64,000 bases of DNA, from NCBI RefSeq assembly GCF_900114185.1, contig NZ_FOSE01000001.1:397749-461748 (forward strand). The letters are read 5' to 3'. The notes below the pieces were generated by a model, which saw nothing but the letters and a program-made list of their open reading frames with translations, was not told where the DNA came from and did no database searches. Source of the DNA: Cellulomonas sp. KH9 (GTDB taxonomy: Bacteria > Actinomycetota > Actinomycetes > Actinomycetales > Cellulomonadaceae). Below are positions 1 through 7,918 of this stretch, one piece after another. The first letter of the stretch is position 1, and each line of letters starts with the position of its first letter. A program made the translations under genes and the position numbers.

Positions 1-420
1 GTTGAGCACGGTGGTGAACAGCAGCGGCAGCATGATCGCGGTGCCCGACGCCTGGACGACGCGCCCGGCGAGCAGCACCTCGAACCCGGGGGCGAGCGCC
101 GCGAGGAGGGTGCCGGCGGAGAACAGCGACATCGCCGTGAAGAACAGGCCCCGCACCGGGAACCGGGCCAGCAGGTAGCCGGTGCACGGGATGACGATCG
201 CCATGGTCAGCAGGAAGCCGGTGGTCAGCCACTGCGCGGTCGCGGCGGTGACGTCGAGGTCGACCATGAGCCGGGGCAGGGCGACGCCCATGATCGTCTC
301 GTTGAGGATGACGACGAACGCCGAGGCCACGAGCAGCGCGATCACGGGGCCGGTGCGGATCGCGGGGGACCCGTCCGGGGCGCCGGACGGGACGGGCCGG
401 AGGTCGTTCTCGAGCGTCAT
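1..420 (-). CDS. MFS multidrug exporter (DHA2/EmrB type), 5' part only
   Basis: Only the first 140 codons are present, because the 3' end runs off the left edge. The protein begins MTLENDLRPV and has a short hydrophilic N-terminus. Hydrophobic helices start near residue 26 (GPVIALLVASAFVVILNETI). The stretch NETIMGVALPRLMVDL followed by AQWLTTGFLL is characteristic of 14-helix DHA2 proton/drug antiporters such as EmrB and QacA, which export toxic compounds from the cytoplasm using the proton gradient. The gene is divergent from a TetR regulator and a palindrome sits beside its presumed -10 box, so repression by that regulator is likely. The substrate cannot be predicted from this fragment. 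Confidence 0.85.
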   Translation of the reverse strand, partial: MTLENDLRPVPSGAPDGSPAIRTGPVIALLVASAFVVILNETIMGVALPRLMVDLDVTAATAQWLTTGFLLTMAIVIPCTGYLLARFPVRGLFFTAMSLFSAGTLLAALAPGFEVLLAGRVVQASGTAIMLPLLFTTVLN

Positions 421-485
421 GAGGTCTCTCTGTCAGCGGGTGGGGGCGGACGGCGTTCCTGGGGAACAGCGACGTCCGGTCGACG

Positions 486-491
486 AGTCTA
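486..491 (-). promoter_or_regulatory. Candidate -10 box of the MFS exporter
   Basis: On the minus strand this reads TAGACT, about 65 bases upstream of the exporter start. It directly abuts the palindromic operator, which would occupy the -35/-10 spacer. No good -35 hexamer was found. Confidence 0.45.
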
Positions 492-506
492 TGGCAGTGA
501 CTGCCA
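492..506. promoter_or_regulatory. TetR operator between exporter and regulator
   Basis: TGGCAGT and ACTGCCA form perfect 7-bp inverted arms around one central base. The palindrome is the only obvious one in the 115-bp divergent intergenic region. It lies immediately upstream of the exporter -10 box and 29 bp before the regulator start. Its size and place fit the operator of the adjacent TetR protein, which would then control both genes. Confidence 0.7.
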
Positions 507-535
507 CAATCGCCGCGGGGTGGGAGGATGGGCGG

Positions 536-1216
536 ATGCTCGACGCGGACGACCGGCAGCGCGGCCCGCACGTCGTCGACGACGGCCCGGACGTCGACTG
601 CGGCCTGCGCGAGCACCGCCGTCGCGAGACGCGCCGCGCCATCACCGACGCCGCGCTCGACCTCTTCGAGCGTCAGGGGGTGGCGGCCACGAGCGTCGAG
701 GCGATCGCCGAGGCCGCGGGCATCGCCCCGCGCACCTTCTACCGCCACGCGGGGACGAAGGAGAACGCGCTGTTCGTCGACGACGACTCGATGGAACGGC
801 TCATCACGTGCGTGCGCGGCGTCGACCAGCGCGGTCCCACCGTGGTCCGCGCGATCGAGCAGGCGTTCCTGACGCAGGTCGACGCCTTCGACGCCGAGCC
901 CGCGGCGAGCCACGCGCGCGTCCTGCGCGTCCGCCGGCTCGTCCTCGCCGACGCGGACCTGCTGGCCCGCGCCCTGGCCCGCGACGCCGAGCAGGTGCAG
1001 GTGCTCACCACGATCGTGCTGCACGCCAGCGACCACCCCGACGTCGACGAGCTGCGCGCCCGCACCGTCGTCACCGCGATCGGCACCGCCGTGCGCCTGG
1101 CGTACGACGAGTGGGCACGCCGCGCCGAGCGGGGCGAGACCGTGCCGGTCCGGTCGCTCTACCTGCAGGTGCGGTCCGGGCTGGTCGACCACTTCACGGG
1201 CGCTGCCGACGGGTAG
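536..1216 (+). CDS. TetR family transcriptional regulator
   Basis: The 226-residue protein has an N-terminal TetR helix-turn-helix from about residue 30 to 75 (TRRAITDAALDLFERQGVAA, then TSVEAIAEAAGIAPRTFYRH). The C-terminal half is the divergent, ligand-binding dimerisation part and gives no hint of the ligand. The ATG at 536 is chosen because GGGAGG lies 8 bases upstream. An in-frame ATG at 491 would place the operator inside the coding region and has no ribosome binding site. It is divergent from a DHA2 exporter, so the likely role is a drug-sensing repressor of that exporter and of itself. Confidence 0.9.
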   Translation: MLDADDRQRGPHVVDDGPDVDCGLREHRRRETRRAITDAALDLFERQGVAATSVEAIAEAAGIAPRTFYRHAGTKENALFVDDDSMERLITCVRGVDQRGPTVVRAIEQAFLTQVDAFDAEPAASHARVLRVRRLVLADADLLARALARDAEQVQVLTTIVLHASDHPDVDELRARTVVTAIGTAVRLAYDEWARRAERGETVPVRSLYLQVRSGLVDHFTGAADG

Positions 1217-1259
1217 GACCGTGCCGAGCCGGCCGGTCGAGCGAGGCGCGCGGTCGCTC

Positions 1260-1700
1260 TCAGGCGGCCGGGACGACGCTCACCAGGTGGGAGTCCGCCG
1301 GGTGGAGCGAGCGGAGGAGCTTGGCATCGAGCGTCGCGAGCGTGCTGCCGGTGCGCCTCGCGAGCTCGACGAGGTGGAAGTCCGTGACCTGACGCGGGCC
1401 GACCATGCGCGTCAGGTCGATCGCGGCGTCCGCGAACGAGGCGTCGTCCGGGAGGAAGCGGTGGCCGGGGACCGTCCGCATCTGGCGCAGCGCCGCGACG
1501 GCCTCGACCGGGAGGACCGCCCGCCCGGCGACGGCAGGCGTGGACAGCAGGCGCACGAACGCCGACTCGGTCGTCGGCGTCGTCGCCCACGCCGTGACGT
1601 CGGCGAACCACCGGTGCGCGGCGCGGTGGTGCACGTGCGCGTCGGCGGCGAGCGCCAACAGGACGTTCACGTCGAGCAGGTAGCAGGGCTCAGCCGTCAC
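1260..1700 (-). CDS. PIN-domain ribonuclease toxin (VapC type)
   Basis: This is a 146-residue PIN-domain protein. The acidic residues expected for the metal site are present: D10 in YLLDVNVLL, E45 in TPTTESAF, D107 in RQVTDFHL and D125 in LATLDAKL. PIN toxins of type II systems cut RNA, often tRNA or rRNA. The start overlaps the upstream antitoxin gene by 11 bases, the usual arrangement for a co-translated VapBC pair. The subgroup with a C-terminal ending like SLHPADSHLVSVVPAA resembles the TA_VapC proteins of mycobacteria. The RNA target is unknown. Confidence 0.85.
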   Translation of the reverse strand: MTAEPCYLLDVNVLLALAADAHVHHRAAHRWFADVTAWATTPTTESAFVRLLSTPAVAGRAVLPVEAVAALRQMRTVPGHRFLPDDASFADAAIDLTRMVGPRQVTDFHLVELARRTGSTLATLDAKLLRSLHPADSHLVSVVPAA

Positions 1701-1914
1701 GGTGCTCGGCGACCATCTCGTCGGTGATCACGTGGCCCCCCGGGCCGTGGAACACCGGGAACCCACGGACGGTCGACGCGGGCGCGGTGCCCTCGAGCGC
1801 TCGCTCGGCGAGGTCGGAGATCGCGCGCCCGATCGACACGTTCTGCTGCTCGGCGATCGCACGCGCGGCGGCCAGCACCCGGTCGTCGATCTCCAGCGTC
1901 GTCCTCATGCGCAT
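1690..1914 (-). CDS. VapB-type antitoxin
   Basis: This small protein of about 74 residues starts MRMRTTLEIDDRVLAAARA. The short beta strand RTTLEID followed by two helices (DRVLAAARAIAEQQ and SIGRAISDLAERAL) is a ribbon-helix-helix fold, as in VapB antitoxins that bind DNA and neutralise the partner toxin. The C-terminal half, rich in Gly and Pro, probably wraps the PIN protein. It lies upstream of the toxin and overlaps it. The start is uncertain: GTG at 1917, ATG at 1914 and ATG at 1908 are all in frame and no clear ribosome binding site separates them. Confidence 0.8.
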   Translation of the reverse strand: MRMRTTLEIDDRVLAAARAIAEQQNVSIGRAISDLAERALEGTAPASTVRGFPVFHGPGGHVITDEMVAEHRDG

Positions 1915-1963
1915 CACGGTATCACCGCATCATCCGCACGGTCGGTGCCCGGCTGAGCACGAC

Positions 1964-1997
1964 GGAGCCCGGCCCGCACGCATGCGGACCGGGCTCC
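1964..1997. terminator. Hairpin terminator downstream of the aldo/keto reductase
   Basis: GGAGCCCGG pairs with CCGGGCTCC, and an inner CCGCA/TGCGG stem extends it across one mismatch. It lies 15 bases past the reductase stop on the minus strand. There is no T-tract, which is common for terminators in very GC-rich genomes. Confidence 0.65.
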
Positions 1998-2011
1998 GGA
2001 ACGCCTGTGGG

Positions 2012-2947
2012 TCAGGGGACGATGTGCCCCGCGGCGCGGAACAGCTCGTACCACTCGGCCCGGGTGAGCGGCAGGTCCGACCCGAGCGCGGCCCCCGCGA
2101 CGCGCTCGGGCGTCGTGGTGCCGAGGACGACCTGCATCTGCGCGGGGTGCCGCGTGATCCACGCCGTGGCGATCGCGATCGGGGGCACGTCGTACTGCGC
2201 GGCGAGCCGGTCGATCACGGCGTTGAGCTCGGCGTGGTCGGGGGAGCCGAGGAAGGTGCCGGTGAAGAACCCGGCCTGGAACGGCGACCACGCCTGCACG
2301 GTGATGTCGTTCAGCCGGCAGTAGTCGAGCAGCCCGCCGCCGTCGCGGGTGACGGACTGGTCCTCGGCCACCATGTTCCCGGCGACGCCCTGGGCGACCA
2401 GTGCCGCGTGGGTGATCGACAGCTGCACCTGGTTGGCGACCAGCGGCTGGCGCACGGACCGCTTGAGCAGGTCGATCTGCCGCGGCGTGTGGTTGGAGAC
2501 GCCGAACGCCCGCACCTTGCCCGCGGCCTCGAGCTCGTCGAAGGCCCGCGCGACCTCGTCCGGCTCGACGAGCGCGTCGGGGCGGTGCAGCAGCAGGACG
2601 TCGATGCGGTCCGTGCCCAGGGCCTGCAGGGAGGCCTCGACCGACGTCATGATGTGCTCGTACGAGAAGTCGAAGTACGGCCCCTCGCGCACGATCCCGC
2701 ACTTGGTCTGGATGGTGATCTCGTCGCGCTGCGACGGCGTGAGCGCCATCGCCTCGGCGAACCGGCGCTCGCACTCGTGCATCTCGCGGCCGTACACGTC
2801 CGCGTGGTCGAGGAAGTCGATGCCCGCGTCGCGGGCGGTGCGCACGAGCTCACGGATCTCGTCGTCCGACTTCTCGGCGATCCGCATGAGCCCGAGCACG
2901 ACGTTGGGGGCGAGGACGTCGGTCCCCGGCAGGGTGAAGGTCTTCAT
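2012..2947 (-). CDS. Aldo/keto reductase (YdhF-like)
   Basis: The 311-residue protein is a full-length aldo/keto reductase, an NADPH-dependent (beta/alpha)8-barrel enzyme that reduces aldehydes and ketones. The catalytic tetrad can be read as D47 and Y52 in LDHADVYG, K82 in IQTKCGI and H121 in LLLHRPD. The C-terminal LGTTTPERV segment matches the cofactor-phosphate binding loop. The ATG at 2947 has GGAGG seven bases upstream. The order of segments is closest to the YdhF subfamily of oxidoreductases. The gene stands alone and its physiological substrate is not evident. Confidence 0.9.
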   Translation of the reverse strand: MKTFTLPGTDVLAPNVVLGLMRIAEKSDDEIRELVRTARDAGIDFLDHADVYGREMHECERRFAEAMALTPSQRDEITIQTKCGIVREGPYFDFSYEHIMTSVEASLQALGTDRIDVLLLHRPDALVEPDEVARAFDELEAAGKVRAFGVSNHTPRQIDLLKRSVRQPLVANQVQLSITHAALVAQGVAGNMVAEDQSVTRDGGGLLDYCRLNDITVQAWSPFQAGFFTGTFLGSPDHAELNAVIDRLAAQYDVPPIAIATAWITRHPAQMQVVLGTTTPERVAGAALGSDLPLTRAEWYELFRAAGHIVP

Positions 2948-3146
2948 GCTGCATCCTCCATCGAGGTCGTCGTCGGCCACGACCCGGGCACCGCCACGTC
3001 GCGGCCGGGTCCTCGCGTCCGATGCTCTCCCCCCGGGGCTGCGCGACGCGGGTCGCGGCGCGGCCTGCACGTCCCCGCCGCCCGTCGGTGTCGGTGGGCG
3101 GCGGGACGATGGCCGGACCGTCGCCGGCGTCGGGTCGGCGGCACGG

Positions 3147-3263
3147 CTGCAGGGGGTGGACGCCCCACCCGTCGAGGACCTCGCGTGGGGGCGGTTCACG
3201 GGGTTCACCGACCCCGACGGCAACCGGTGGGCGGTGCAGCAGCTCCCGCCACGGGCCCCCTGA
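3147..3263 (+). pseudogene. C-terminal remnant of a VOC/glyoxalase-like gene
   Basis: An open frame ending at 3263 encodes about 38 residues ending LAWGRFTGFTDPDGNRWAVQQ plus a short tail. The motif F-x-DPDGN-x-W-x-(V/L)QQ is the typical last strand of small VOC (glyoxalase/bleomycin-resistance) proteins. Upstream in the same frame the sequence turns into low-complexity Pro/Gly/Arg-rich peptide without the earlier strands, and no start codon with a ribosome binding site is present. It is read as the surviving 3' end of a deleted gene. It fills most of the 340-bp gap between the reductase and the exonuclease. Confidence 0.5.
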
Positions 3264-3288
3264 CCGGCCGGGACGTCAGACCGGGACG

Positions 3289-4344
3289 TCAGAAGAGCGT
3301 CAGGTCGTCCGCGGCCTCGTCCTCGACGTCCACCGTGGCGGCCGTGACCGGAACCGGTGCGCGCGCCGGTTCCGGGGCACGTGCCACGACCGCGCCGGGT
3401 GCCTCGGCCGGCGCCTGCGCCGCGCCGGCCAGCACGCGGGCGGCGAGCCACTGCAGCGAGTGGAGCTCGACGCGGGCCAGCGCGTCGTGCAGCCCCTGCG
3501 GGTCGACCGGCAGCACGCCGGGTCCGGACCCCGCGACGAGGTCCATCTCCAGGTCCAGGTCGGTGCGCATCGTCATCAGCTCGACGTTCTCCCAGAACGC
3601 CGCGCGCCCGTCGGGGTCCGCCAGCTTCTTCACGCACGCCTTGCCCAGCACCTCGGCGACCCGCGCGCCGCCGTTCGTGTCGACGTCCTGGAACGCGGCC
3701 TCGACGGTCCCGAAGGCGTTGAGCAGGGCCACACCGGTCTTCTCGCCGATCCCGCGGATGCCCGTGAGGTTGTCCGACGCGTCCCCCCGCATGGCGGCGT
3801 ACTGGCGGTACTGCCCGGCGTCGATGCCGAGCAGGATCCGCAGCCGCTCGGGCGTCAGCACGGGGGACGCCTCGACGCCGCCGTTGATGATCCGCAGCAC
3901 CGACGTCGTCTCGTTCACCAGGGCGAACGCGTCCCGGTCGGACGTGCAGACCACGGTGTGCCAGCCGGCCGCCGTCGCGGTCGCGGCGGCCGACGCCAGG
4001 ACGTCGTCGGCCTCCAGCCCGTCCGGGATGACGACGTGCAGGCCGGCGGACCAGAACACGTCGACCGCGAGCGACAGCTGGGTGACCAGGTCCGCGGGCT
4101 TCTCGGTACGGTGCGCCTTGTAGTGCGGGTGCGCCGCCTTGCGGGCGTTCCCGGCGGCGTCGTCGAACCCGATGACGACCGCGTCGGCCGCGACCCGGTC
4201 CACGGCCCCGAGGATCTGCGAGAGCGCGCCCTTGACCGCCCACGTGGCCTGCCCGTCACGGGTGCGCAGCTGCGAGCCCGCCAGCGCGTGGAACGAGCGG
4301 TGGAGCAGGGAGTTGCCGTCGACGGCCAGGAGGGTCTTCGTCAT
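3289..4344 (-). CDS. 5'-3' exonuclease / flap-endonuclease family protein
   Basis: The 351-residue protein is a stand-alone relative of the 5' nuclease domain of DNA polymerase I. It starts MTKTLLAVDGNSLLHRSFHA, the conserved metal-binding N-terminus. Further acidic clusters appear in GLEADDVLAS and CTSDRDAF, and a helix-hairpin-helix DNA-binding motif in GIRGIGEKTG. The last 60 residues are Pro/Ala/Glu-rich and end DDLTLF. Such enzymes remove RNA primers and flaps. There is no Shine-Dalgarno sequence before the ATG at 4344, but the N-terminal motif fixes the start. It is transcribed alone, divergent from the small gene at 4600. Confidence 0.85.
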   Translation of the reverse strand: MTKTLLAVDGNSLLHRSFHALAGSQLRTRDGQATWAVKGALSQILGAVDRVAADAVVIGFDDAAGNARKAAHPHYKAHRTEKPADLVTQLSLAVDVFWSAGLHVVIPDGLEADDVLASAAATATAAGWHTVVCTSDRDAFALVNETTSVLRIINGGVEASPVLTPERLRILLGIDAGQYRQYAAMRGDASDNLTGIRGIGEKTGVALLNAFGTVEAAFQDVDTNGGARVAEVLGKACVKKLADPDGRAAFWENVELMTMRTDLDLEMDLVAGSGPGVLPVDPQGLHDALARVELHSLQWLAARVLAGAAQAPAEAPGAVVARAPEPARAPVPVTAATVDVEDEAADDLTLF

Positions 4345-4516
4345 GGGGGTCGGGCGGGGCGGTGCCGCCCGGGTCCTTTCTCGCGTGCGCGCTCCCAGGG
4401 TAGGCGCCCGGCGACCCGCTGCGCCTCGCTCGTCCGCGCCGCCCTCGTCACCCGAACGGACGGTGTGCCCGGACTCACCCTTCCCTTCCTGCTGCGGGGT
4501 GTCGATGCTGGTGACA

Positions 4517-4533
4517 GCGCCGGAACCCGGCGC
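4517..4533. other. Hairpin in the leader of the 51-residue ORF
   Basis: GCGCCGG-AAC-CCGGCGC is a perfect 7-bp stem with a 3-base loop. It lies in the 255-bp gap between the exonuclease and the small gene, flanked by GTGTCG and CGACAC, which could extend the fold around a bulge. It could be a leader structure or a weak terminator. Nothing else was recognised in this gap. Confidence 0.35.
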
Positions 4534-4599
4534 GACACACCGCGAGGGACGCCGGCGACCCCGGCAACCCCCGTACCACCAGGAAGTGGAGAACCCACG

Positions 4600-4755
4600 A
4601 TGCATCCCGAGCTCTGCCTCATCGACTACCGCAACCGTGAACGCGCCATCGAGATCGCCGCGGAGCGCCGCCGGGCCCACGCGGCCCGCGCCTCCGGGAC
4701 CCTCCCGACGGGCGGCCTCCGCCGACGCCTGGGGCGGGCGCTGCACCGCCGCTGA
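4600..4755 (+). CDS. Small basic protein, function unknown
   Basis: A 51-residue ORF starts MHPELCLIDYRNRERAIEIA and ends GGLRRRLGRALHRR. The first part would form a charged amphipathic helix rich in Arg and Glu, and the end is strongly basic. GGAG lies about 8 bases before the ATG, which supports translation. Short proteins beginning MHPE(L/I)xLxxYRxRE occur in actinobacteria as far as I recall, but no function is known to me. It could bind nucleic acid or a membrane surface; this is only an inference from charge. Confidence 0.6.
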   Translation: MHPELCLIDYRNRERAIEIAAERRRAHAARASGTLPTGGLRRRLGRALHRR

Positions 4756-4880
4756 GGTCCTTGCGCGACGGCCGGCCCCCGCAGCGGGACCGGCCGTCGT
4801 CCAGCCCGGGCGCATCGGCGGACGGACCCCGCCATGGGTCAGGATGTCCCCGTGATCCCCGACGCTCGCACCCGCACGGC

Positions 4881-5858
4881 ATGACGCGACCCGCCTGGCT
4901 GCGGTGGCTCGACCCGCTGACCGCGATGATCCTGGCCGTCCTCGTGCTGGGGCTGCTGGTGCCGGTGCCCGAGGCGGTCGGTGCGGCGCTCGACACGGTC
5001 CGCACGGGCGCGATCGTGCTGCTGTTCTTCCTGTACGGCGCGCGGATGCCCACCGGCGAGGTCCTGGACGGCCTCAAGCGCTTCCGGCTGCAGGGCTCGA
5101 TGCTGGCGGCGACGTACGTGCTGTTCCCGCTGGTGGGCCTGGCCGTCCAGCTGCTGCCCGACTCCGTGCTGGACCCGGACCTGCGCCGGGGCCTGCTCTA
5201 CCTGGCGGTGCTGCCCTCGACCGTGCAGTCGTCGGTGGTGATGACGTCGATCGCCCGCGGCAACGTCGCGGGTGCGATCACGGGCGCGACGATCTCGAAC
5301 GTCCTGGGCGTCCTGCTGACCCCGCTGCTGGTGGCGGCGCTGCTCGGCGCCACGGGCGCCGGCCTCGACGGCGGTGCGGTGAGCGGGATCCTGCTGCAGC
5401 TGCTGCTGCCGTTCGTCGTGGGGCAGCTGGTGCAGCCGTGGATCGGGGCGTGGCTGCGCCGGCACGGCGGCCTGCTGAGGGTGACCGACCGCTCGACGAT
5501 CCTGCTGGTGGTGTTCACGTCCGTCAGCGAGGCGCAGACGTCCGGCGCGTGGGACGACCTGACGGTGTGGGCGCTGCTGGTGCTGCTGGTGGTGTGCGCG
5601 GTCGTGCTGGCCGTCATGCTCTCGGCGACGTGGTTCGGCGGACGCGCGCTGGGGCTGGACCGCGGCGACCGGATCGCGCTGCTGATGTGCGGCTCGAAGA
5701 AGTCGGCGGCGACCGGGCTGCCGATGGCGGCGGTGCTGTTCGCGCCCGCCGTCGCGGCGAGCGTCGCGCTGCCGGTGATCGCGTTCCACCAGCTGCAGAT
5801 CGTGGTGTGCGCGATCCTCGCGCGCCGGCTGGCGGCGGCGGAGCCCGAGCCCGCCTGA
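4881..5858 (+). CDS. Bile acid:sodium symporter-like transporter (SBF family)
   Basis: The 325-residue protein has about ten hydrophobic helices starting at residue 12. Segments such as GAIVLLFFLYGARMP, LAVLPSTVQSSVVMTSIARGN and ALLMCGSKKSAATGLPMAAVLF correspond to the SBF-like (bile acid:Na+ symporter 7) branch, including the two unwound, polar crossover segments that bind Na+ and substrate. Members move organic anions into cells with sodium, but the bacterial substrates are mostly unknown. The first in-frame ATG with the conserved N-terminal helix is used; no Shine-Dalgarno sequence precedes it. It precedes the kdp operon by about 200 bp and is probably separate from it. Confidence 0.85.
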   Translation: MTRPAWLRWLDPLTAMILAVLVLGLLVPVPEAVGAALDTVRTGAIVLLFFLYGARMPTGEVLDGLKRFRLQGSMLAATYVLFPLVGLAVQLLPDSVLDPDLRRGLLYLAVLPSTVQSSVVMTSIARGNVAGAITGATISNVLGVLLTPLLVAALLGATGAGLDGGAVSGILLQLLLPFVVGQLVQPWIGAWLRRHGGLLRVTDRSTILLVVFTSVSEAQTSGAWDDLTVWALLVLLVVCAVVLAVMLSATWFGGRALGLDRGDRIALLMCGSKKSAATGLPMAAVLFAPAVAASVALPVIAFHQLQIVVCAILARRLAAAEPEPA

Positions 5859-5920
5859 CCCCGGCACGTCCGCGCAGCGGGAGCGGTGGCGTGCCCTCCG
5901 CGGCCCCCGCCCGCCCCGGG

Positions 5921-5939
5921 CGTCAGGGACCCGTCAGGG
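5921..5939. promoter_or_regulatory. Candidate KdpE-binding direct repeat upstream of kdp
   Basis: CGTCAGGG occurs twice, at 5921-5928 and 5932-5939, with an 11-base period (one helical turn). Tandem half-sites on one face of the DNA are typical for OmpR/PhoB-type response regulators such as KdpE. A weak -10-like TATGGG follows at 5955-5960, so the repeat would cover the -35 position, as expected for an activator. Confidence 0.45.
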
Positions 5940-6075
5940 GGTGGCGGCGGGCCGTATGGGTTCCGTGAGGACCGGCTCCCGGCGCCCGCCACGGGTGTTG
6001 CATCGTCGCCGGTGCCCCCGACGGGCGCCCGGCACCCGCCACGACGGGGCCGTCCCCCGGACCGTGGAGACCCAC

Positions 6076-6159
6076 GTGCTCGACATCGTCTACCTGCTCA
6101 CCGCGGCCGCCGTGCTCGCGCTGACCGCCTGCCTCGGCAAGGCGGTGGAGCGGCTGTGA
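6076..6159 (+). CDS. Single-helix membrane peptide upstream of kdpF
   Basis: A 27-residue [23 protein letters not shown] then GKAVERL, forms one membrane helix with a short charged tail. The GTG at 6076 has GGAG six bases upstream; an in-frame GTG at 6064 would overlap that site. The stop overlaps the kdpF start (GTGA), so the two are translationally coupled. It resembles KdpF in size and position but lacks its VRPERF ending. Similar extra peptides appear before kdpF in other actinobacteria as I recall. A role as a second stabilising peptide of the Kdp complex is an inference. Confidence 0.6.
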   Translation: MLDIVYLLTAAAVLALTACLGKAVERL

Positions 6160-6245
6160 TCGTCCTCGAGCTGCTCGCCGCGGTGCTCGGCGTCGCCGCG
6201 GTCGTCTACCTGCTCGTGGCGCTCGTCCGACCGGAGCGCTTCTGA
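6156..6245 (+). CDS. kdpF: K+-transporting ATPase subunit KdpF
   Basis: A 29-residue single-helix protein ends [14 protein letters not shown], which is the conserved KdpF signature. KdpF is a small membrane subunit that stabilises the KdpABC potassium pump. The GTG at 6156 has GTGGAG six bases upstream and overlaps the preceding stop. Its own stop overlaps the kdpA start (TGATG). The gene is too short to be found by length alone; motif, coupling and position support it. Confidence 0.9.
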   Translation: MIVLELLAAVLGVAAVVYLLVALVRPERF

Positions 6246-7918
6246 TGACCGGCCTGCTGGCCGTCCTCACCCTCGTCGCGGTCCTGCTGCTCCTCGCGGC
6301 CGCGTACCGCCCGCTCGGCGACTACATGGCGCACGTCTACACCACCGGCACGGACTGGCGCGTCGAGCGTGCCGTGTACCGCGTGCTGGGCGTCGACCCG
6401 CGTTCGCAGCAGACGTGGCCCGTCTACCTGCGCAGCGTGCTGGCCTTCTCGGTCGTCGGCCTGGTCCTCGTCTACGCGCTGCAGCGCACGCAGCAGTGGC
6501 TGCCGCTGTCGCTGGGGCTCGGCGCGCCGTCGGAGCACCTGGCGTTCAACACCGCGGCGTCCTTCGTCGGCAACACCAACTGGCAGTCGTACTCCCCGGA
6601 GCTCACGCTCGGGCACACCGTGCAGGCCACCGGTCTGGTGGTGCAGAACTTCGTGTCCGCGGCCGTCGGCATGGCGGTCGCCGTCGCACTCGTGCGGGGG
6701 TTCGCGGCGCGCCGCTCGGCGACGATCGGCAACTTCTGGGTGGACCTGCTGCGCGGCTGCCTGCGCATCCTGCTGCCCGGCGCACTGGTCGCGGCCGTGC
6801 TGCTGGTCCTCGGCGGGGTCGTGCAGAACCTCGCCGGGTTCACCGACGTCACGACGCTGGCCGGCGCGACGCAGTCGGTCCCCGGCGGGCCCGTCGCCTC
6901 GCAGGAGGCGATCAAGCTGCTCGGCACCAACGGCGGCGGGTTCTACAACGCGAACTCGGCGCACCCCTTCGAGAACCCCACGCAGTGGACCACCCTGCTC
7001 GAGGTCCTCCTCATGCTCGTCATCCCGTTCAGCCTGCCGCGCACCTTCGGCCGCATGGTCGGCGACCACCGGCAGGGGTACGCGATCGCCGGGGTCATGG
7101 CGACGCTGTTCTCGGCGTCGTTCCTCGTGCTCGTCGCGCTGGAGTCCGCCGCCCGCGGCACCGCCCCGGCGCTCGCGGGCGCCGCGACCGAGGGCAAGGA
7201 GGTGCGCTTCGGGATCGTCTGGTCGGCGCTGTTCGCGACGACGAGCACGGGCACCTCGACGGGCGCCGTGAGCTCGATGCACGACTCGTACACCGCGCTC
7301 GGCGGCATGCTGCCGATGCTCAACATGATGCTCGGCGAGGTCGCGCCCGGCGGCGTCGGGTCCGGCCTGTACGGGATGCTCGTGCTCGCGGTCGTCGCGG
7401 TGTTCGTCGCCGGCCTGCTGGTGGGCCGCACGCCGGAGTACCTGGGCAAGAAGATCGGCCCGCGCGAGATCAAGCTCGCGAGCCTGTACATCCTCGTGAC
7501 GCCGACCCTCGTGCTCGCGGGCACGGCCCTGAGCCTCGGGGTGCCGGCGCTGCGCGACAGCGTCGCCGGGACGTCCATCTGGAACCCCGGCGTGCACGGC
7601 ATGTCCGAGGTGCTGTACGCGTTCACGTCGGCCGCCAACAACAACGGCTCGGCGTTCGCGGGCCTCACCGCCAACACGCCGTGGCTGAACACGGCCCTCG
7701 GCGTCGCGATCCTGCTCGGCCGGTTCGTGCCGATCGTGCTGGTCCTGGCGCTGGCCGGGTCCCTGGCCGCGCAGGGCGCGGTCCCCGCGACGGTCGGCAC
7801 CCTGCCGACCCACCGCCCGCAGTTCGCCGGGCTGCTCGCCGGTGTGGTCGTCGTCCTCACCGCCCTCACGTACTTCCCCGTTCTCGCGCTGGGTCCCCTG
7901 GCGGAAGGGCTGATCTGA
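6245..7918 (+). CDS. kdpA: K+-transporting ATPase subunit KdpA
   Basis: The 557-residue membrane protein is the potassium-binding channel-like subunit of the KdpFABC pump, with about ten helices. The repeated selectivity-filter loops can be seen: [52 protein letters not shown] and [14 protein letters not shown]. Length matches the family norm of about 560. It takes K+ from outside at micromolar levels, and KdpB powers the transfer. It overlaps kdpF at the start and kdpB at the stop, so subunit production is coupled. Confidence 0.98.
   Translation: MTGLLAVLTLVAVLLLLAAAYRPLGDYMAHVYTTGTDWRVERAVYRVLGVDPRSQQTWPVYLRSVLAFSVVGLVLVYALQRTQQWLPLSLGLGAPSEHLAFNTAASFVGNTNWQSYSPELTLGHTVQATGLVVQNFVSAAVGMAVAVALVRGFAARRSATIGNFWVDLLRGCLRILLPGALVAAVLLVLGGVVQNLAGFTDVTTLAGATQSVPGGPVASQEAIKLLGTNGGGFYNANSAHPFENPTQWTTLLEVLLMLVIPFSLPRTFGRMVGDHRQGYAIAGVMATLFSASFLVLVALESAARGTAPALAGAATEGKEVRFGIVWSALFATTSTGTSTGAVSSMHDSYTALGGMLPMLNMMLGEVAPGGVGSGLYGMLVLAVVAVFVAGLLVGRTPEYLGKKIGPREIKLASLYILVTPTLVLAGTALSLGVPALRDSVAGTSIWNPGVHGMSEVLYAFTSAANNNGSAFAGLTANTPWLNTALGVAILLGRFVPIVLVLALAGSLAAQGAVPATVGTLPTHRPQFAGLLAGVVVVLTALTYFPVLALGPLAEGLI

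Noticed and set aside
520..1392. Long Arg/Pro-rich open frames antisense or frame-shifted to real genes
   Set aside because: They recur opposite almost every gene as a result of extreme third-position GC, have no family motifs and lack ribosome binding sites. The same applies across the window.
5859..6063. ydaO-type c-di-AMP riboswitch upstream of kdp
   Set aside because: The leader is short and lacks the conserved ydaO core; direct repeats for KdpE explain regulation more simply.
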